A DNA stretch of 64,000 nt from Silene latifolia (Eukaryota; Streptophyta; Magnoliopsida; Caryophyllales; Caryophyllaceae). The stretch spans positions 146,007,922 through 146,071,921 of the forward strand of contig NC_133538.1 in assembly GCF_048544455.1 (NCBI RefSeq), read 5' to 3'. Shown one piece after another: positions 24,437-37,712 of the stretch. The notes beneath the pieces are model-generated. The model saw nothing but the letters and a program-made list of their open reading frames with translations, had not been told where the DNA came from and ran no database searches. Position numbers and translations under genes: made by a program. The stretch's first letter is position 1. Every line of letters begins with the position of its first letter.

Positions 24437-24612
24437 AAATTCTCATTTAAGACGGTCTTAAACTTAAAACGGGTCAAATACCTACAAAATCACATGTTAA
24501 GTTGCCTAAGAAATGCCAAAGTTTTATCTTTATTATCACCAAGTGGTATGACCCGTCTTAAGCAAGACTTAATTATCACCAAATAGTATAACCCGTCTTA
24601 AACTTAAAACTG
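24437..24612. mobile_element. MITE-like repeat with AAGACGG / CCGTCTTAA ends
   Basis: TTTAAGACGGTCTTAAAC at the left and two CCGTCTTAAAC/G motifs at 24552 and 24593 give an inverted layout common in plant MITEs. A related TTAAGACGGG occurs at about 41326. Confidence 0.45.
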
Positions 24613-24887
24613 GCAATAGCAAGACTTGGATAGAAGTTGTTGACTTGTGCTTAGCTATTTAAGCTTTATAAGCTTAAAAAATCTTTTTCATAAATATTAA
24701 AGCAACATGTTCACGTACACTAAATACTCTATCATTACAAATGATCATGTACTCCATATATCTATTATGTACAAAATTGTGCTAACCGGGTTAATTTAGC
24801 AGACCTCAGCAGTACAAAAATCACAATCGTTCATCTAATGATCTTCACTAATCTTGAGTATAATTACAAAATATCAAGATAATTATG

Positions 24888-25212
24888 TCAATAGCAGAAG
24901 AATTCCATGGCAGAAGCACCATCTTCTACTATCGCTAATCGATTGATCAACTGCAACTCGTCATCTCCAACAAATTTTATATCATTCAAGTTAGAAATAT
25001 CAATAAAAATTTTGAACTCGAACTCAGCAACATCAGAGCAACATCGGATTACTGAACTCGAAATCGGCAACATCATCCACAAACGGGCTATTAATTAAGC
25101 CCTTGATAGCCTAAATGGCCAAATCATCAACATTAAATTCATCATTGTAATCAATATAAGCACCGTCAAATCCGCACCCAGAATCCCGAGTTTCATACGA
25201 ATTACAAAACTC

Positions 25213-25263
<51 letters not shown>

Positions 25264-25552
25264 TTCCTTGATCCCATTAATTCTCTTGACACATTCAACT
25301 TTTGCCGTCAAAACACCATTCAAATCCTTCAACCCATTTTATAGAAATCGGGTTTAACTTTCTTGCACTGCTTCTTCTTCCCACGATGACAGTAGCATAA
25401 TCAGATTCAGAACACCATGCTTGTGGCATGTTGGGCATATCATCACTGTATAAGATTACCGTAACCTCGACGTCGCAAAGCGTGGTAAACTGCTTAGCCG
25501 TGGTGCTCTTTACTTTGTTCTTTTCGTTCTCATTCCTTTGTTAAGTGGCGGG
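24888..25552 (-). pseudogene. MADS-box (probably type I) gene remnant cut by a Copia LTR
   Basis: The minus strand from about 25552 reads KNKVKSTTAKQFTTLCDVEV then TVILYSDD..NMPQAWCSES. This fits the middle and end of a MADS domain, where the usual pattern is KK..ELSTLC..EV...YS followed by P..W.S in type I proteins. A poly-Asn tract from (TTA)n at 25213-25260 and DEFNVDDL follow. Stops and frame changes break the tail near 25100 and below. The first ~25 MADS residues are missing exactly where the Copia LTR begins at 25562. MADS proteins are nuclear transcription factors. The family call rests on about 50 residues. Confidence 0.5.
25213..25260. repeat. (TTA)n microsatellite
   Basis: About 16 TTA units lie inside the MADS-like remnant and read as poly-Asn on the minus strand. 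Confidence 0.95.
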
Positions 25553-25561
25553 TATCACACA

Positions 25562-25632
25562 TGTAAGATAAATTAATAGGATCATATTGTATAGGGTACA
25601 TACCTTTAGCGGAAGTCAGATCGTCTGGAGCG

Positions 25633-25719
<87 letters not shown>

Positions 25720-26105
25720 AAGAAGAAGAAGAATAAGAATAAATAATAATAATAAGAATTAGTATACTAGGATCTTCTCCTCTCTCTTCTAGGTTTTCCT
25801 TATGTTTACAATCAATGGGGCATGTCAACCCAACAACCTATTTATATAGGTTAGAGGTATTCTAGACAGGAAGAGAGAACTAGCCATAACATAACTGTAT
25901 TTGGGCCCCCCCCCCCCCCATCAGGCTGCCCACTGTATAATAAAAATGCCCTACACTTATCAGTACCATCACACTATGTCTTTTAACTCTTGTTGAGGCA
26001 TGGACATAGGCCTAATGGATCATATAACTGTAGTGGGCTTTACCGGTCACATTCAACCCGTTTTCATAAATAAGAAAACCGATTAATGGAAGTCCAAATC
26101 CAACA
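25562..26105 (-). repeat. 3' LTR of the Copia element
   Basis: On plus it runs TGTAAGATAAATT to AAATCCAACA, giving TG..CA ends. It contains (AAT)n followed by (AAG)n at 25634-25735 and a C run at 25905-25919. It is 544 bp long. Confidence 0.85.
25634..25735. repeat. (AAT)n-(AAG)n compound microsatellite in the 3' LTR
   Basis: About 18 AAT-type units turn into about 13 AAG-type units. The matching position in the other LTR is AAT only. Confidence 0.95.
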
Positions 26106-26118
26106 TTCTCCCACTTGG
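26106..26118 (-). other. Polypurine tract of the Copia element
   Basis: On the minus strand AAGTGGGAGAA precedes the TGTTGGATTT start of the LTR. Confidence 0.75.
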
Positions 26119-27079
26119 GCGACATTTGTTGGTTTTATTAAAAAAATTTTGTTTCAAGAAATATTTCGAAAACTTTTATTTTGTAAAACGACTCTCGGGT
26201 TGAACAACATGGCCATTAAAAACATCTCAATCAACAGAACTCGGTCCAATAAGCAATTTAATGTGAATCATAGCGGACATAGTACAATTAAAGTTATACA
26301 AGACCTTTCATGATCACAACACCAAAAACTTACCGACATGAGTCCCAAGTGTGACAAAGTGTAGTGCGGTTTTAGCATAATAGATCCAAACTTTAAGATA
26401 AGCATGCTTAACCACATTCGGTCACAGCCTCAATTAAGACCCACTTCTAAAGAAGTATTCCCCTTTATTACCTTAAAAGGTAAATACCACTTAAGGTATG
26501 TTTATAATCATTAGAGATTAAACCACCCATTAAAGGGTAAATACACCAAAACAGGCAATGGCTAAACAACCAACATTCATTAAAGGATAACTCCACCCAC
26601 TAATGGGCAAATAAACCACAACTGGCAATGGCTCAACAGTCAATATCCATTTCAGAATAAATCCACCCACTAAATGGGAAAAACTTTAATGCACAACATC
26701 TCTTAACGAGACAGGAACTGAACTATAACAATAATCATACATGCATTAAGCTTGTATTTAACATGCATACATTTAGTGAGAATTAAAACATCAACCTTAT
26801 TACTGAAAACATATATACAGTACCTCAAGTACCAAAATATATCAATTACAACTCCCACTAATTCAATGCATCATAAAACTCATATCTTTAACATACTTTT
26901 CAAAACTCAATAACCATGAGTGCTTTAGTCAATGGATCCGCAATCATCTCCTTAGTTTAAAAGAGACACAAACTCGACATTTTCAAGTTCTACCCATTCT
27001 TTAACATTGTGAATTTTTAAATTAAAAACCTTAGATTAGACACATTTCACAATATCTCATATCCTTAGCATGATGAGCA

Positions 27080-27184
<105 letters not shown>

Positions 27185-28126
27185 AGCTATAATCTTTGTT
27201 TCCTTAATATAGGTGGATAGCTGGACAGTACATTATGTTTGACACACTTTCAAGATATAGCACCAATCCTATACCGGATTTCATATCATCAAACATAACC
27301 TCCAAGGTCTAGTAAACTTCAGCATTCATCAAATTACCAACAACACTATCATAAGGAATATCCTACATAGTGTTCTCATCAAGTCTACTTTAAGGACGAC
27401 ATTCATTCTTACTTAAATTGTCACTTTTAATTATGAGAGTTACACCATATTTACTCAACATTTCTCCCTTGAGATAATCCTAACATTCTGTTAGACAAGT
27501 CACACACAATCTTAATACCAAGCACAAAACATGCTTCCCCCCAATCGTTCATGTCAAAGACAATGAAAAGATTTGCTTTTATGTCATGCAACAAACCAAG
27601 ATCATTACAAACACGTGAAAGACATCAACATAAAGAACAAGGAATATCAATTCAATATCCTCCCACTGATCTTGTAATATATGCAAATATCATTAATATT
27701 TTCAGCAAGTCCATTAGACTCCATAAATTTATGAAACTTTATATATACCACTCACAAGAACTCACAAGAAACTTGTTTCAATTCATAAATTGATTTCTTC
27801 AATTTACATACCATATGTTCTTTAACTTTCTCAACAAAATCATTCAAAAAAGAACACTGAGAATATCCATTTTAATATAATTTTAAATCATGAATAATGA
27901 AAGACCTAAGAATCCTTTGAAGTAACAGGTGAAACTGTTTCATTGAAATTCACACCTACTCTTTTTAGTATAACCCTTTGTCACAAATCTCTCCTTATGT
28001 TTCTTAACAACACCTTCAAAATCCAACTTTATTTCAGAGATTCACTTTACACCCGATTGGATTAAAAAACAAAACCCACTAGAGTAACAATTAACTCCTA
28101 AACTTTATTATGTGTCTTATCGATTA

Positions 28127-28384
28127 CTCCCTCCATTCAACTCCACTTTACAACTTTCTATTTTGCGCACTATTCACAAACGGACATTCAACTTCAATTT
28201 TCTCTCGATACATAAGTGAAAATATATTCATGTGGGATCTTATTTGATTCGTCTTTAAGAGTACATTAAAAATATTTAACTTTTATAATTTTTGCAAATA
28301 CGCAGCTAATGATATTTATCGTGTAAAAGTTGCGTTGGCAAACGTGATAAAAGAAAGTTGTAAAGTGGAGTTGAATGGAGGGAG
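28127..28384. mobile_element. Stowaway-type MITE
   Basis: The terminal repeats CTCCCTCCATTCAACTCCAC and GTGGAGTTGAATGGAGGGAG are perfect inverses and are flanked by TA on both sides (28125-28126 and 28385-28386). The length is 258 bp with no ORF. TA targets and CTCCCTCC ends are the Stowaway (Tc1/mariner) hallmarks. Confidence 0.92.
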
Positions 28385-28427
28385 TACATCTCATCATACA
28401 TATATAACCTCTTTTTATTTACACAAA

Positions 28428-28612
28428 TTCTTGTTTGTGACGGCACATATCCGTCACTCTTGAGTGACGGATACCATTTTACCTCACAAAGTACCCACTT
28501 TTTCTCTCTCTGCAACACTATTCATGTGGTCCCCTTTCTCCACTAACCCATTTTGTTACCATTTTATCTCACAAAATATCCGCCACAAATGATAACCCGT
28601 CACAAGGGAGAC
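28428..28612. mobile_element. MITE-like element with TGTGACGG ends
   Basis: CTTGTTTGTGACGG at the left and CCGTCACAAGGGAG at the right pair imperfectly. An inner palindrome (ATCCGTCACTCTTGAGTGACGGAT) lies at 28448-28471. The target duplication is unclear. Confidence 0.55.
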
Positions 28613-31049
28613 CAATTGTTTTATTTATCTGCTTGCACAAAATAAATACCTTATTTATAGGTTATAACCCTAACTATTTCACTCAAGTCATAATCAACTT
28701 TCCCCGATATAGACAACAAAATCACCATAGTTAAATGCTTAAAGCCTTTTTGAAAACACTTTAAAAGAAAAAATGCAACAACGTAAGGGTTATGAAATAG
28801 CATTATTGGTCATCATACTTCCCCCATTAGAAAAGGAAGAATAAAAAATTTTCTAATGCATAAATAAAAGACTAACAAACTCATGATGAGACAAACGGGT
28901 CATTTGTTAGGACAACAAGTCTCTAAACCATTCTCTAGAAAATTTAACTGTTATATACTCTACAAATCTTAATCTTTAAAATTTACAGGATAAGTAACAA
29001 AAAATTTAGGAGTGGTTTCGGGATCAAAATTTTTCCAGAAGGATTATAAATATAAATTTTCAACTTAGCTGACAACCACACACCCTAAAAAAGTTCAAAC
29101 TTGGCTTTCATCCATCCATAGTTCATAAGACACTTAAAAAAAAAAGTTTTCAGGTATTGGGTCCAAGATATATAAGACAGATGTAAAAGCTTTACTTTAC
29201 CTATAAACTGTTAATTTGTATCTCGAATCAAACTCCTCATCCTATCCTTATAAGTACAATTATAACGCTCAATCACGCCGTTTTGTTCAAGAAGACTTGG
29301 CATCATATATTGTCCAACAATAACTATAAAACAAAAAACTCATATACAACCATGAATCACCATGTTTAATTTGACATAACAACTTTCCAACTAGGTATCA
29401 TCTTTCAGTCTTAATAATGGTCATACATAATAAGCTCTAAACCTTAACAATAAATACTTTAAACTTAATAAGAGCCTTAGAGTTACTACTTATAAGGTAA
29501 ACATAACCTCATATAGAACAACCATAAATGAATGTGATATATAACGTCTTCCCACAAATAGTAGTGGTTCACTAATGTTAGTATGAATATCCTTTAAGAG
29601 TTCCTTAAAATTAAGTCCAATTTCACATTTGACAAGTCCATGAATTTTCTCTTTAGAAACATGGCTAAGAATCTTATGCCATAAAATAAAACAAAATAAA
29701 AATTCTTTGGTCAATCTTCTTTTAGTTCCAACAATCTCAACATTCAAGAAAATATAATGGGAAATCAAATCCAATCCAATTAATGCAAAACATCACAAAG
29801 GAAAGCATTTTCAATCATATGAGAGTTATAAAATAATTCAACCTTTTAATTATAAGTGACCAAACGAAATCCACACATGTCTAATTACGAAATAGAAATC
29901 AAATTTTGTCTCATATACGACACATAAAGAAAATTTTCTAGAGTCAAATAAAATCATGAACTAAGCTTTAAGACAACTGTTCTGATGAAATCCACATCAA
30001 GTTTCCCCCCGTTCATTGCGGACACGTTGACTATAACCTCACTTAGTGTTTATTTATTTTGGAACCCTTTAAGGAGAATACAAACATAAACAAATGATAC
30101 ACTATCTAACCATCAAGAAAGAGGTGACACATCTACTAAACATGATTCAAAACAAACTGAGGCCAATAAATTACCTGTCTTTATTATCCTTGCTAACTAG
30201 ACTTTGTATTTTAAATACTTTATTAATTTATGGCCAGTCTGATCGCAAAACCAATAGGTAAGTCCAATAGTAATACTAGATTCTGTATTACTCTTAACCA
30301 CATTACCCTTGGAAGTATAACACGGACTGTACTTTTGATAGAGACCAAGTTTGTGCTAAGGATTAAAATTATTCTTTTGGAACTTATTCTCTTTAGTGTT
30401 CTTGTATAAATGTTACCCGACTTCCCCTTCGAAAATAATTGCTTTATGAACAAGTTCACAACTTCTTACTTTATCTCCTTTTCTTTTCACTACTCACCCA
30501 TATAAAATAAGTCATTGACGGTCCATGTATCAGTTTGGGTAGTAACCTATTTTGAAATAACTCCTTCCCGGGAAAAGAATTAAGAATTTAACCGACTAAG
30601 AAAAGCTCAACAATTAGATAACTTGAGTTTAGTGAGACTATTCGTTGTATCCTCGGTTTAATAATATAAAACTTTAATACCACTAACCCCAGACATCGAA
30701 TTTTCAATATCAACATACACAACTTATGTACCAATTCCCACCTATAAGGGTGATAGTCATTTTAAGCTTGAGTACTCTCATGTACGAGTGCAAGAGGTTT
30801 GTACCCAGTTAAGTAGATATATACATATATTAATCAAATAAACCAATGACCAACTTAACATCACTTTCCACTTAACAAAGGTATTCTCATTTATACTCTT
30901 AATGGCACAAATTTCATTCCTCAAAGAAAATTTGTTGACTGAAATAATAGATCAGGGCCAATATTAGCATGATATAGGTATACTTGCTTTATAACTTTAT
31001 ACAAGAATATGCTAGGGGAGTCGCAATATTCTCACAGGAATTCATATTA

Positions 31050-31180
31050 TATTTTATGCACTCACCTTGGGGCAAAATACACAAAACACAATAACTACCT
31101 CCAATAGGAATCAAATTATACCTTATGCATTCCCCTTTGGGCAGAATACACAAGACATAATAACTACCTCCAAGTGAATA
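31050..31180. repeat. Two-copy ~69-bp direct repeat within Copia gag region
   Basis: The minus strand repeats GGAGGTAGTTATT..TGT.TTGTGTATT with following CCAAGGTGAGTGCATAA-like sequence. The two copies stay in one frame (GGSYYVLCILP and GGSYCVLCILP). Confidence 0.7.
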
Positions 31181-32000
31181 GACAAGGAAATTTCTCAAAA
31201 AATAAATCACCTTTGGGCAAATAAATTTCCAAGAAATAAAATTATTACACTTGTATTTACTCAACCACTTACTTAAATTAACTTATACAACTTCTCCCTT
31301 TGGGCAGGAAATTATAGAAACTAATTTAAGAAGCACAAACATTCCGGAATCCTTATGAATTATTTTAAATATTGATAGATAGCCCGCTTTGGCCAAGCTA
31401 CCCACCGCAATTAAAATAAATCAACGAAACAATACCCATATATTTACATACATGCTATTTCCAGTTTTGAACTTTGTCAATAATAGATGAGCGACATGTT
31501 ATTTGTCATTAAGCATTCGTTTTCATGATTAAACTTATTGCGGGTCAAAGTACATACGTACATTACTCATTAAAATCTAATAACAAAGTGTAAAGTCACG
31601 GCTTAACTTCATTATACATTGCTATATTTTTCTTTACTGACAACAAGATTTATATGATAAACTGACCCGAAAGAGGGAGGAAAAAAAACGTTATTAGAGA
31701 GCCACCACCAAAAACACAAATACAAAATTTAATCAATCATTAAAAGACAAAAACCAAAAAAGCACGAAATCCAATTGATCAAATTGTGTTTACACACAAC
31801 AAACGGAATTACTTGACAAATTGACACCCCCATTGACAATGTTTCAAACAGCCGACAATTGTTTCATACATGCTCCGTAATCAAGTACTTGATAACAATG
31901 GGTTTCCTATTAAACTTATAATCACGATGATTGGATGCCCCAATTGACATTAATTATATCGATCAAACGATAAAATAATAACAATAAACCCTAGTATAAT

Positions 32001-32015
32001 CCTGCTCTGATACCA
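32001..32015 (-). other. Primer-binding site of the Copia element
   Basis: The minus strand reads TGGTATCAGAGCAGG, the complement of the initiator-Met tRNA 3' end used by most plant Copia elements. It lies two bases from the LTR end. Confidence 0.9.
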
Positions 32016-32017
32016 CA

Positions 32018-32543
<526 letters not shown>

Positions 32544-34823
32544 TAAACTTTCTTTTGTTTAATGAGGCGTTAACGAAGCCGCCAAAATAATCACCCGACA
32601 TATATAATTAATGGTTTACAATTTTGCATTTTCATCTTTATTTTAATAAGTTTATTAAATTTCCTACCTAAAAAATTTCCTATCTAAAAATTTGAATTGT
32701 AGGTGAACTCTCTTTTTTTGCCTAGTTTTGTAATGAGCAAATATCTCTATAGGAGTCTTTTTATCCCATTCATTTGTTTATTTTTTTATTTTTTTATGAC
32801 AAATAATTTAAGCGAATGGAGTAATGAAAAATGAACAAAATATATACTGCTCATGACCTCTAATTAAGATGGTTGAACTTATATACCACCAGTCAAATAA
32901 AACTTAGTAAGACTGAACTATAATGATTGTAAAATCATTAATTTATTTATAATTCGATTTGAGCATTTTTTGCATGCGGAAGACTGGATTGTTTTGCAAT
33001 TCAATTGCTTTATTTGATTTTGAATCTCTATTTATTGCTCATGTGTTATTTAGAAGGATATAACCTTGCACATTCTTCTATACAAAAAAAACTCTCATAC
33101 TTATCCAACCTAGACTTAGCTATGCCAATAACCTATTATTAGTATGACTTGTTGGAGTGTTGGACTATAGAAAAGGTTTAAACCAAGTAATCTGTTCATA
33201 AATTTGTTCTATCTTTGTATCTTACGTCCTTTATGATTGCTTTATGATCAAACTTTGAGTATCAATAATTTGAATTTGGACTCTCTCGATACCGAATCTA
33301 AGTTGTGTACAAAGTTAGAACTTATCGTGATTTCCTAAATCTAATCAACTCATAATATGATGAATTAATTTTTCAATATAGACTTAAATATTAATTAGTG
33401 TTTTAATAAATCGAATATAAATCAAATAACAGTGTTCTAATTTTCTTGAAGACTCAAATATCGCTTAAAATCTCAGTTTTTAATGTCGGAGCTTATGTCG
33501 GAGATTGAAAGTCATTACCTAAAGTTGGAGACCCATTGTAGTTGCTCAAAATAATGTCAAAATCATGGTAGATATGAAATTTGGAGTATATATGTTTGTC
33601 AAAACTTACTGACTGAATCACTCATTTAAGTTTACCTTATGGCTATGCCGTTCTATAGCTTTAACAACTTCGTTATAATTGGTACGGATAATTGATACGG
33701 AGGGGAAATATAATATCACAGATTCACAATACACAAAATATTTACATACCTTAACTGGCATAACCAATCGAGCAAAAACGATTAGAGAGAGTTTGATCAA
33801 AACAAACTGTATCAATTAGAAGATAATTTCAAGCACTGATAAACTTGTAAGAAACAAATATACTCCCTAGTTATTTAAAGTAAAGAAGCAAATCCTATAA
33901 CTGATAATGACTCCCAAATCAACGAATGCTTCTCTCCGTCGAGATTGACCGTATCAAACTATCGTTAAACCTGCAAATAATTTGGCACGATTGAATTCAA
34001 GTGATGACAAATCAAATTAAAAACACATTCAAAGATATCATATTACGCACACAAATCCATAATAATTATCGCTACAAATAAGGTAAAAAAATAATAGCAA
34101 TTCATTAAATAAGTGAATGTACTACCTTAATATACTCCGCACAATCTTAGCATTGCTCTTTGCCTCTTCTGTCAATCTACATCTCAAATCCTGCAAGAAG
34201 AAAAAAACAATTCTTAAATTGAAATAAGCTAATAAGACAATCATGCACTAGATTAAATTATAAATGATGAGTTAATTGCTTTGGATAGGTATATTATGAG
34301 GGGAATCATACGTATAAAATTTTAATTTGTGCCAACAATGCTTATATAGTATTCCGTATCTTAGATGTACCTAGCTCTACAAAGTTGGTAGAAGTGTAAT
34401 TGAACTATGTTTCTTTGTTTGTAGATTAAGTTTCACATAACATAAAATTCTATATTGTAGATATTTTAGTTATATTAGACTTCTTTGTAGCAACAATGTC
34501 ATTATTATTAGTTTTCACCTTTATTATTGCTTATAAACTCTATCTTTTAGTTTAATAATATGAATATGTTTAAATATATTATCTTTTGTTTTACGTAGTT
34601 CACAAAAGTTGAAGACTCCCTAATCACTCGAAAAAAGCTTCCTTTAATAATATAGATAGATATATTGATAAACAAAAAAATATTCCTTAAATCATTCCCC
34701 ATCTCACACTCTCACAGTGTCTACACTCTCCACCCCAAGTCCAGCTAAAACAACTGGACTCCCTCCCTCACTCCCTCCATTGGAGATCTGGATTCAACCA
34801 TCTCTTTTCCCCTAAACCCAACA
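32544..34823. other. AT-rich intergenic DNA upstream of the peroxidase
   Basis: No gene is identified. One exon-like piece on the minus strand, 34190-34127, has a good acceptor (TTCTTGCAG), a donor-like AAG/GTAGTA and reads DLRCRLTEEAKSNAKIVRSI. I cannot name it. The last ~150 bases are C- and T-rich (CTCACACTCTC), as in many plant leaders. Confidence 0.4.
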
Positions 34824-35795
34824 ATGTCATCTTCACCGTCCCACTACATCCACATCTTCACCATCCTTCTCCTGATCATCCTCCCTATCTGCCACTCCCA
34901 CTCCCACACTCACACCTACCTCTCCCCCAACTACTACTCTATATCATGTCCACACTTCTACGATATCATGGAACAAACCACTACCGACAAACAAATTAAA
35001 CACCCTACTACCGCCGCCGCCGCCCTCCGTCTTCTTTTCCACGATTGTCTCGTCACTGGCTGCGATGCCTCCACTCTCATCACCTCCACCCTTTTCCACC
35101 CTGCTGAGCGAGACGCTGACATCAACCTCTCCCTCCCCGGAGACGGTTTCGATGTCGTAGTCCGCGCTAAGGCTACCTTCGAACTCCACTGTCCCGGTAT
35201 TGTTTCCTGCTCAGACATCCTTGTTGTCGCCGCACGTAATCTCCTCTCCTTCGTCGGAGGACCCTTCTTTCCCGTCCTTCTCGGTCGCAAAGACGGTCTT
35301 ATCTCAAACCCAAACCTTACCCTCTCTCGTCTTCCTAAACCCGACATGTCGCTTCCTCAAGTCCTCTCAATTTTCTCCTCTCTCGGGTTTACCACCCGAG
35401 AGATGGTCGCCCTCAGTGGGGCGCATACCATCGGCTTCTCCCATTGCAAGGAGTTCGTATCCGGGATCAATGTTACTACACGCGGACGCGAAAGTGTTAT
35501 TGATCCCACTTATAACCCGCGGTTCGCGAGGGGACTCACACATGCCTGTTACGACTACAAACGAAACCCGACATTGTCCGTTTTAACGACATTATCACAC
35601 CCAATAAATTTGACAATGTTTATTTCCAAAGTCTTCCTAAGGGACTCGGAATTCTCAAGTCTGATCGATTGCTTTACGCCGATCCCCGAAACCAGACCTT
35701 TTGTGGAGCTGTATGCCAGGCATCAAAAGGTGTTCTTCGACGATTTTGCTAAGGCTATGCAGAAATTGATCCTTGTTTGTGGTGGTTCTTTGTGA
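34824..35795 (+). CDS. Class III plant peroxidase, with frame lesions
   Basis: This is a secreted haem peroxidase using H2O2 on phenolics and cell-wall substrates. Residues 1-27 are a signal peptide (hydrophobic IHIFTILLLIILPICHS). The haem pocket is clear: RLLFHDCLVTGCDAS carries the distal Arg and His, GRKDGL follows, and VALSGAHTIGFSHC carries the proximal His. HCPGIVSCSD and SCPHF supply disulfide cysteines. ETRPFVELYARHQKVFFDDF marks the last helices. It is intronless, and it resembles the Arabidopsis PRX31/41/63/65 group by motif memory. Residues 254-289 (35583-35691) are read in the wrong frame: the +2 frame there has the expected KFDNVYFQSLPKGLGILKSD. The C-terminus (LILVCGGSL) also departs from the usual GEIRRRC, and an EI..C remnant lies in another frame just past the stop. 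The ATG follows a leader-like region with no nearer in-frame start. Confidence 0.9.
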   Translation: MSSSPSHYIHIFTILLLIILPICHSHSHTHTYLSPNYYSISCPHFYDIMEQTTTDKQIKHPTTAAAALRLLFHDCLVTGCDASTLITSTLFHPAERDADINLSLPGDGFDVVVRAKATFELHCPGIVSCSDILVVAARNLLSFVGGPFFPVLLGRKDGLISNPNLTLSRLPKPDMSLPQVLSIFSSLGFTTREMVALSGAHTIGFSHCKEFVSGINVTTRGRESVIDPTYNPRFARGLTHACYDYKRNPTLSVLTTLSHPINLTMFISKVFLRDSEFSSLIDCFTPIPETRPFVELYARHQKVFFDDFAKAMQKLILVCGGSL

Positions 35796-36984
35796 GATTT
35801 GATTTTGTTTTGAGTTTTCTAATCGGTAAATTATTATCGAGCGGGCACTTAATTAGTACTCGCTCTGTGTCAATTATTTATTTGTTTGTCTTTTTTATTT
35901 TCTCTAAAGGTATTTTAATTAAAAGGAGACAAATGATTGGAACGGAGCAGTACTTATTTGCCTATTTGTATATTCAGATGGATGGCCTATATTATCATAT
36001 GCAAATCTAAACAAGTGTAAGTGTTCAGTTTCAAGTTGATCTCATAGATCATAGAGTTTCCTAACTCTTTAAAAAACCCAAAGGCGTGTTATTGTAGCCA
36101 GCACAGTAACTCTGCCTATTTCTTCCTATTTTGCCCCTAGCTATTTTTATTGTTTTCGCTTCTGTTTTCTATTTGATTCAGTCTTCCCCCCTCCTCTCCC
36201 TCTCTCTCCCTCTCCCGATTGCCACTTCCTAGCTATTATGGTTATGGCCTTATGGATAACCCTATTGTTATTGGATCGACAAAAATGGTGATCATGATTG
36301 AATGCGGCTGATACGAACAAGAGCATGTAGCAGGTTAGTTGCCATGTTGATTCTTGTCATTTTTTTCTTATATGTTAACTATTGAGGTGGATTATTGATT
36401 ATCAATTAAATGAAATATTTTACGGTTTTGTTTTTGAGTTTAAATTGATTGCATGCGATGATTTGTGACTTATTTTTTAGGTTTAAATTGATTTTATGTG
36501 ATGATTGGGGTAATTGTAATTTCTGGGTTATTTGATTTGGGATTTTTTTTCATACAATAATTGGGGGAAATTTTAATTTCTGGGTTATTTTGGTGCTTTG
36601 CTATTATTTTTTAGTATGTGTTAAAATGGATCGAATGGTATATACTCCTAATGGTATATACTCTTAATAGTATATACTTCCAGTCACGAGGACAAAGGTG
36701 CTATGCTTTTCTTTTAATTTCTTACTCCTAATAGTATATACTCGCTTATTTTTAGTTGTTTGTTTAGGTCGATCGGGTAGTAAAATCTTCCCATTTATGT
36801 ATTACTGGATATACCGCTACCTTAACATGTATATGAGCAATGCTGAGCTAGGAATATAGGAGAGTTTTGGTATGTGATATATAGCAAAAAAATTAAGCAG
36901 TTTTTTCGGCTGATAATGGATAGTTTTTATTTTTGATTTGCTTCAAATTTGTCTGCTATCAAGACATATGATAATGAATGATTT
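35796..36984. other. Peroxidase 3' flank and unassigned AT-rich DNA
   Basis: No gene is seen. A TTGGATC.. T-rich stretch and a CCTCTCCCTCTCTC tract (36190-36220) occur. TAGTATATACT motifs repeat between 36635 and 36750. A 22-base inverted copy of the NAC exon start lies at 36679-36700. Confidence 0.45.
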
Positions 36985-37211
36985 TTCTTTTGTCCTCGTG
37001 ACCGGAAGTATCCAAGTGGTCAGAGGTCAAACCGAGCAACTGGAGCGGGGTCTTGGAAGGCCACTGGCAAGGACAGGACTATCAAATCAAGGAAAATGGG
37101 TTTGATTGGGATGAAGAAGACCCTTGTATTTTATACAGGAAGAGCACCAATTGGTGCATCCACGAGTACCGCCCAACTTTGGAGGAGCTTGATGGTACAA
37201 ATCTAGGACAG
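36985..37211 (+). pseudogene. NAC transcription-factor exon, frameshifted
   Basis: The exon reads [20 protein letters not shown] then [11 protein letters not shown] and [18 protein letters not shown], the NAC subdomains C and D that contact DNA. It then needs a frame change to continue [20 protein letters not shown], where NAC proteins have NW.MHEYR. About five codons (usually KGERT-like) are missing between GRAP and NW. A donor GTATATCTC follows at 37212. The upstream subdomain A/B exon (LPPGFRFHPTDEEL type) is not found, and no acceptor precedes the exon. So this is a fragment, possibly carried by a Helitron whose end is at 41137. The remainder of the gene may include the loose exons at 38.0-40.4 kb, but that link is inference. 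Confidence 0.75.
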
Positions 37212-37712
37212 GTATATCTCTAATCTAACTTTCTTACGAATTACATAACTTACATTTAATTAAGCACTAAATTCCGAGTCTTTATTATACTGTATGTTTT
37301 TTCCTGCTTGATATGCTTATATTGCTCTGATGTAAGGTTGGTAGTCTATCAGGTTATAACTCGTATGAAAACTGGAGTTAGTACTTGAGGTAATATTGTT
37401 GTATCAAGTTACTTTTCTAGACACTGGTCTAACAACTACGATTGTTGTTATGGGAACTCTGTGATTTTATGTAATTTCACCTCACTTGAGACTTATGAGG
37501 AAAATGATATTCCATAGAGAAGAGTGATGGAATTCATTGTTATCTCTCCTGTTATCCATACCAAATGTGGCTGACATTAGCTATATGGTGGTTTGTGTTA
37601 TAATTTTAAGAATTCAGTTGTTTATCTAATTGTAGATGGACATGTATTTTTAAAGTTGCTTAGTAAGAATTCAATTGTAATTACTGATTGGCGATGATGG
37701 GAAATACATATG

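Noticed and set aside
34944..35586. Other ORFs over the peroxidase
   Set aside because: The C-rich coding sequence leaves other frames open; none has family resemblance, while the main frame has all haem-site motifs.
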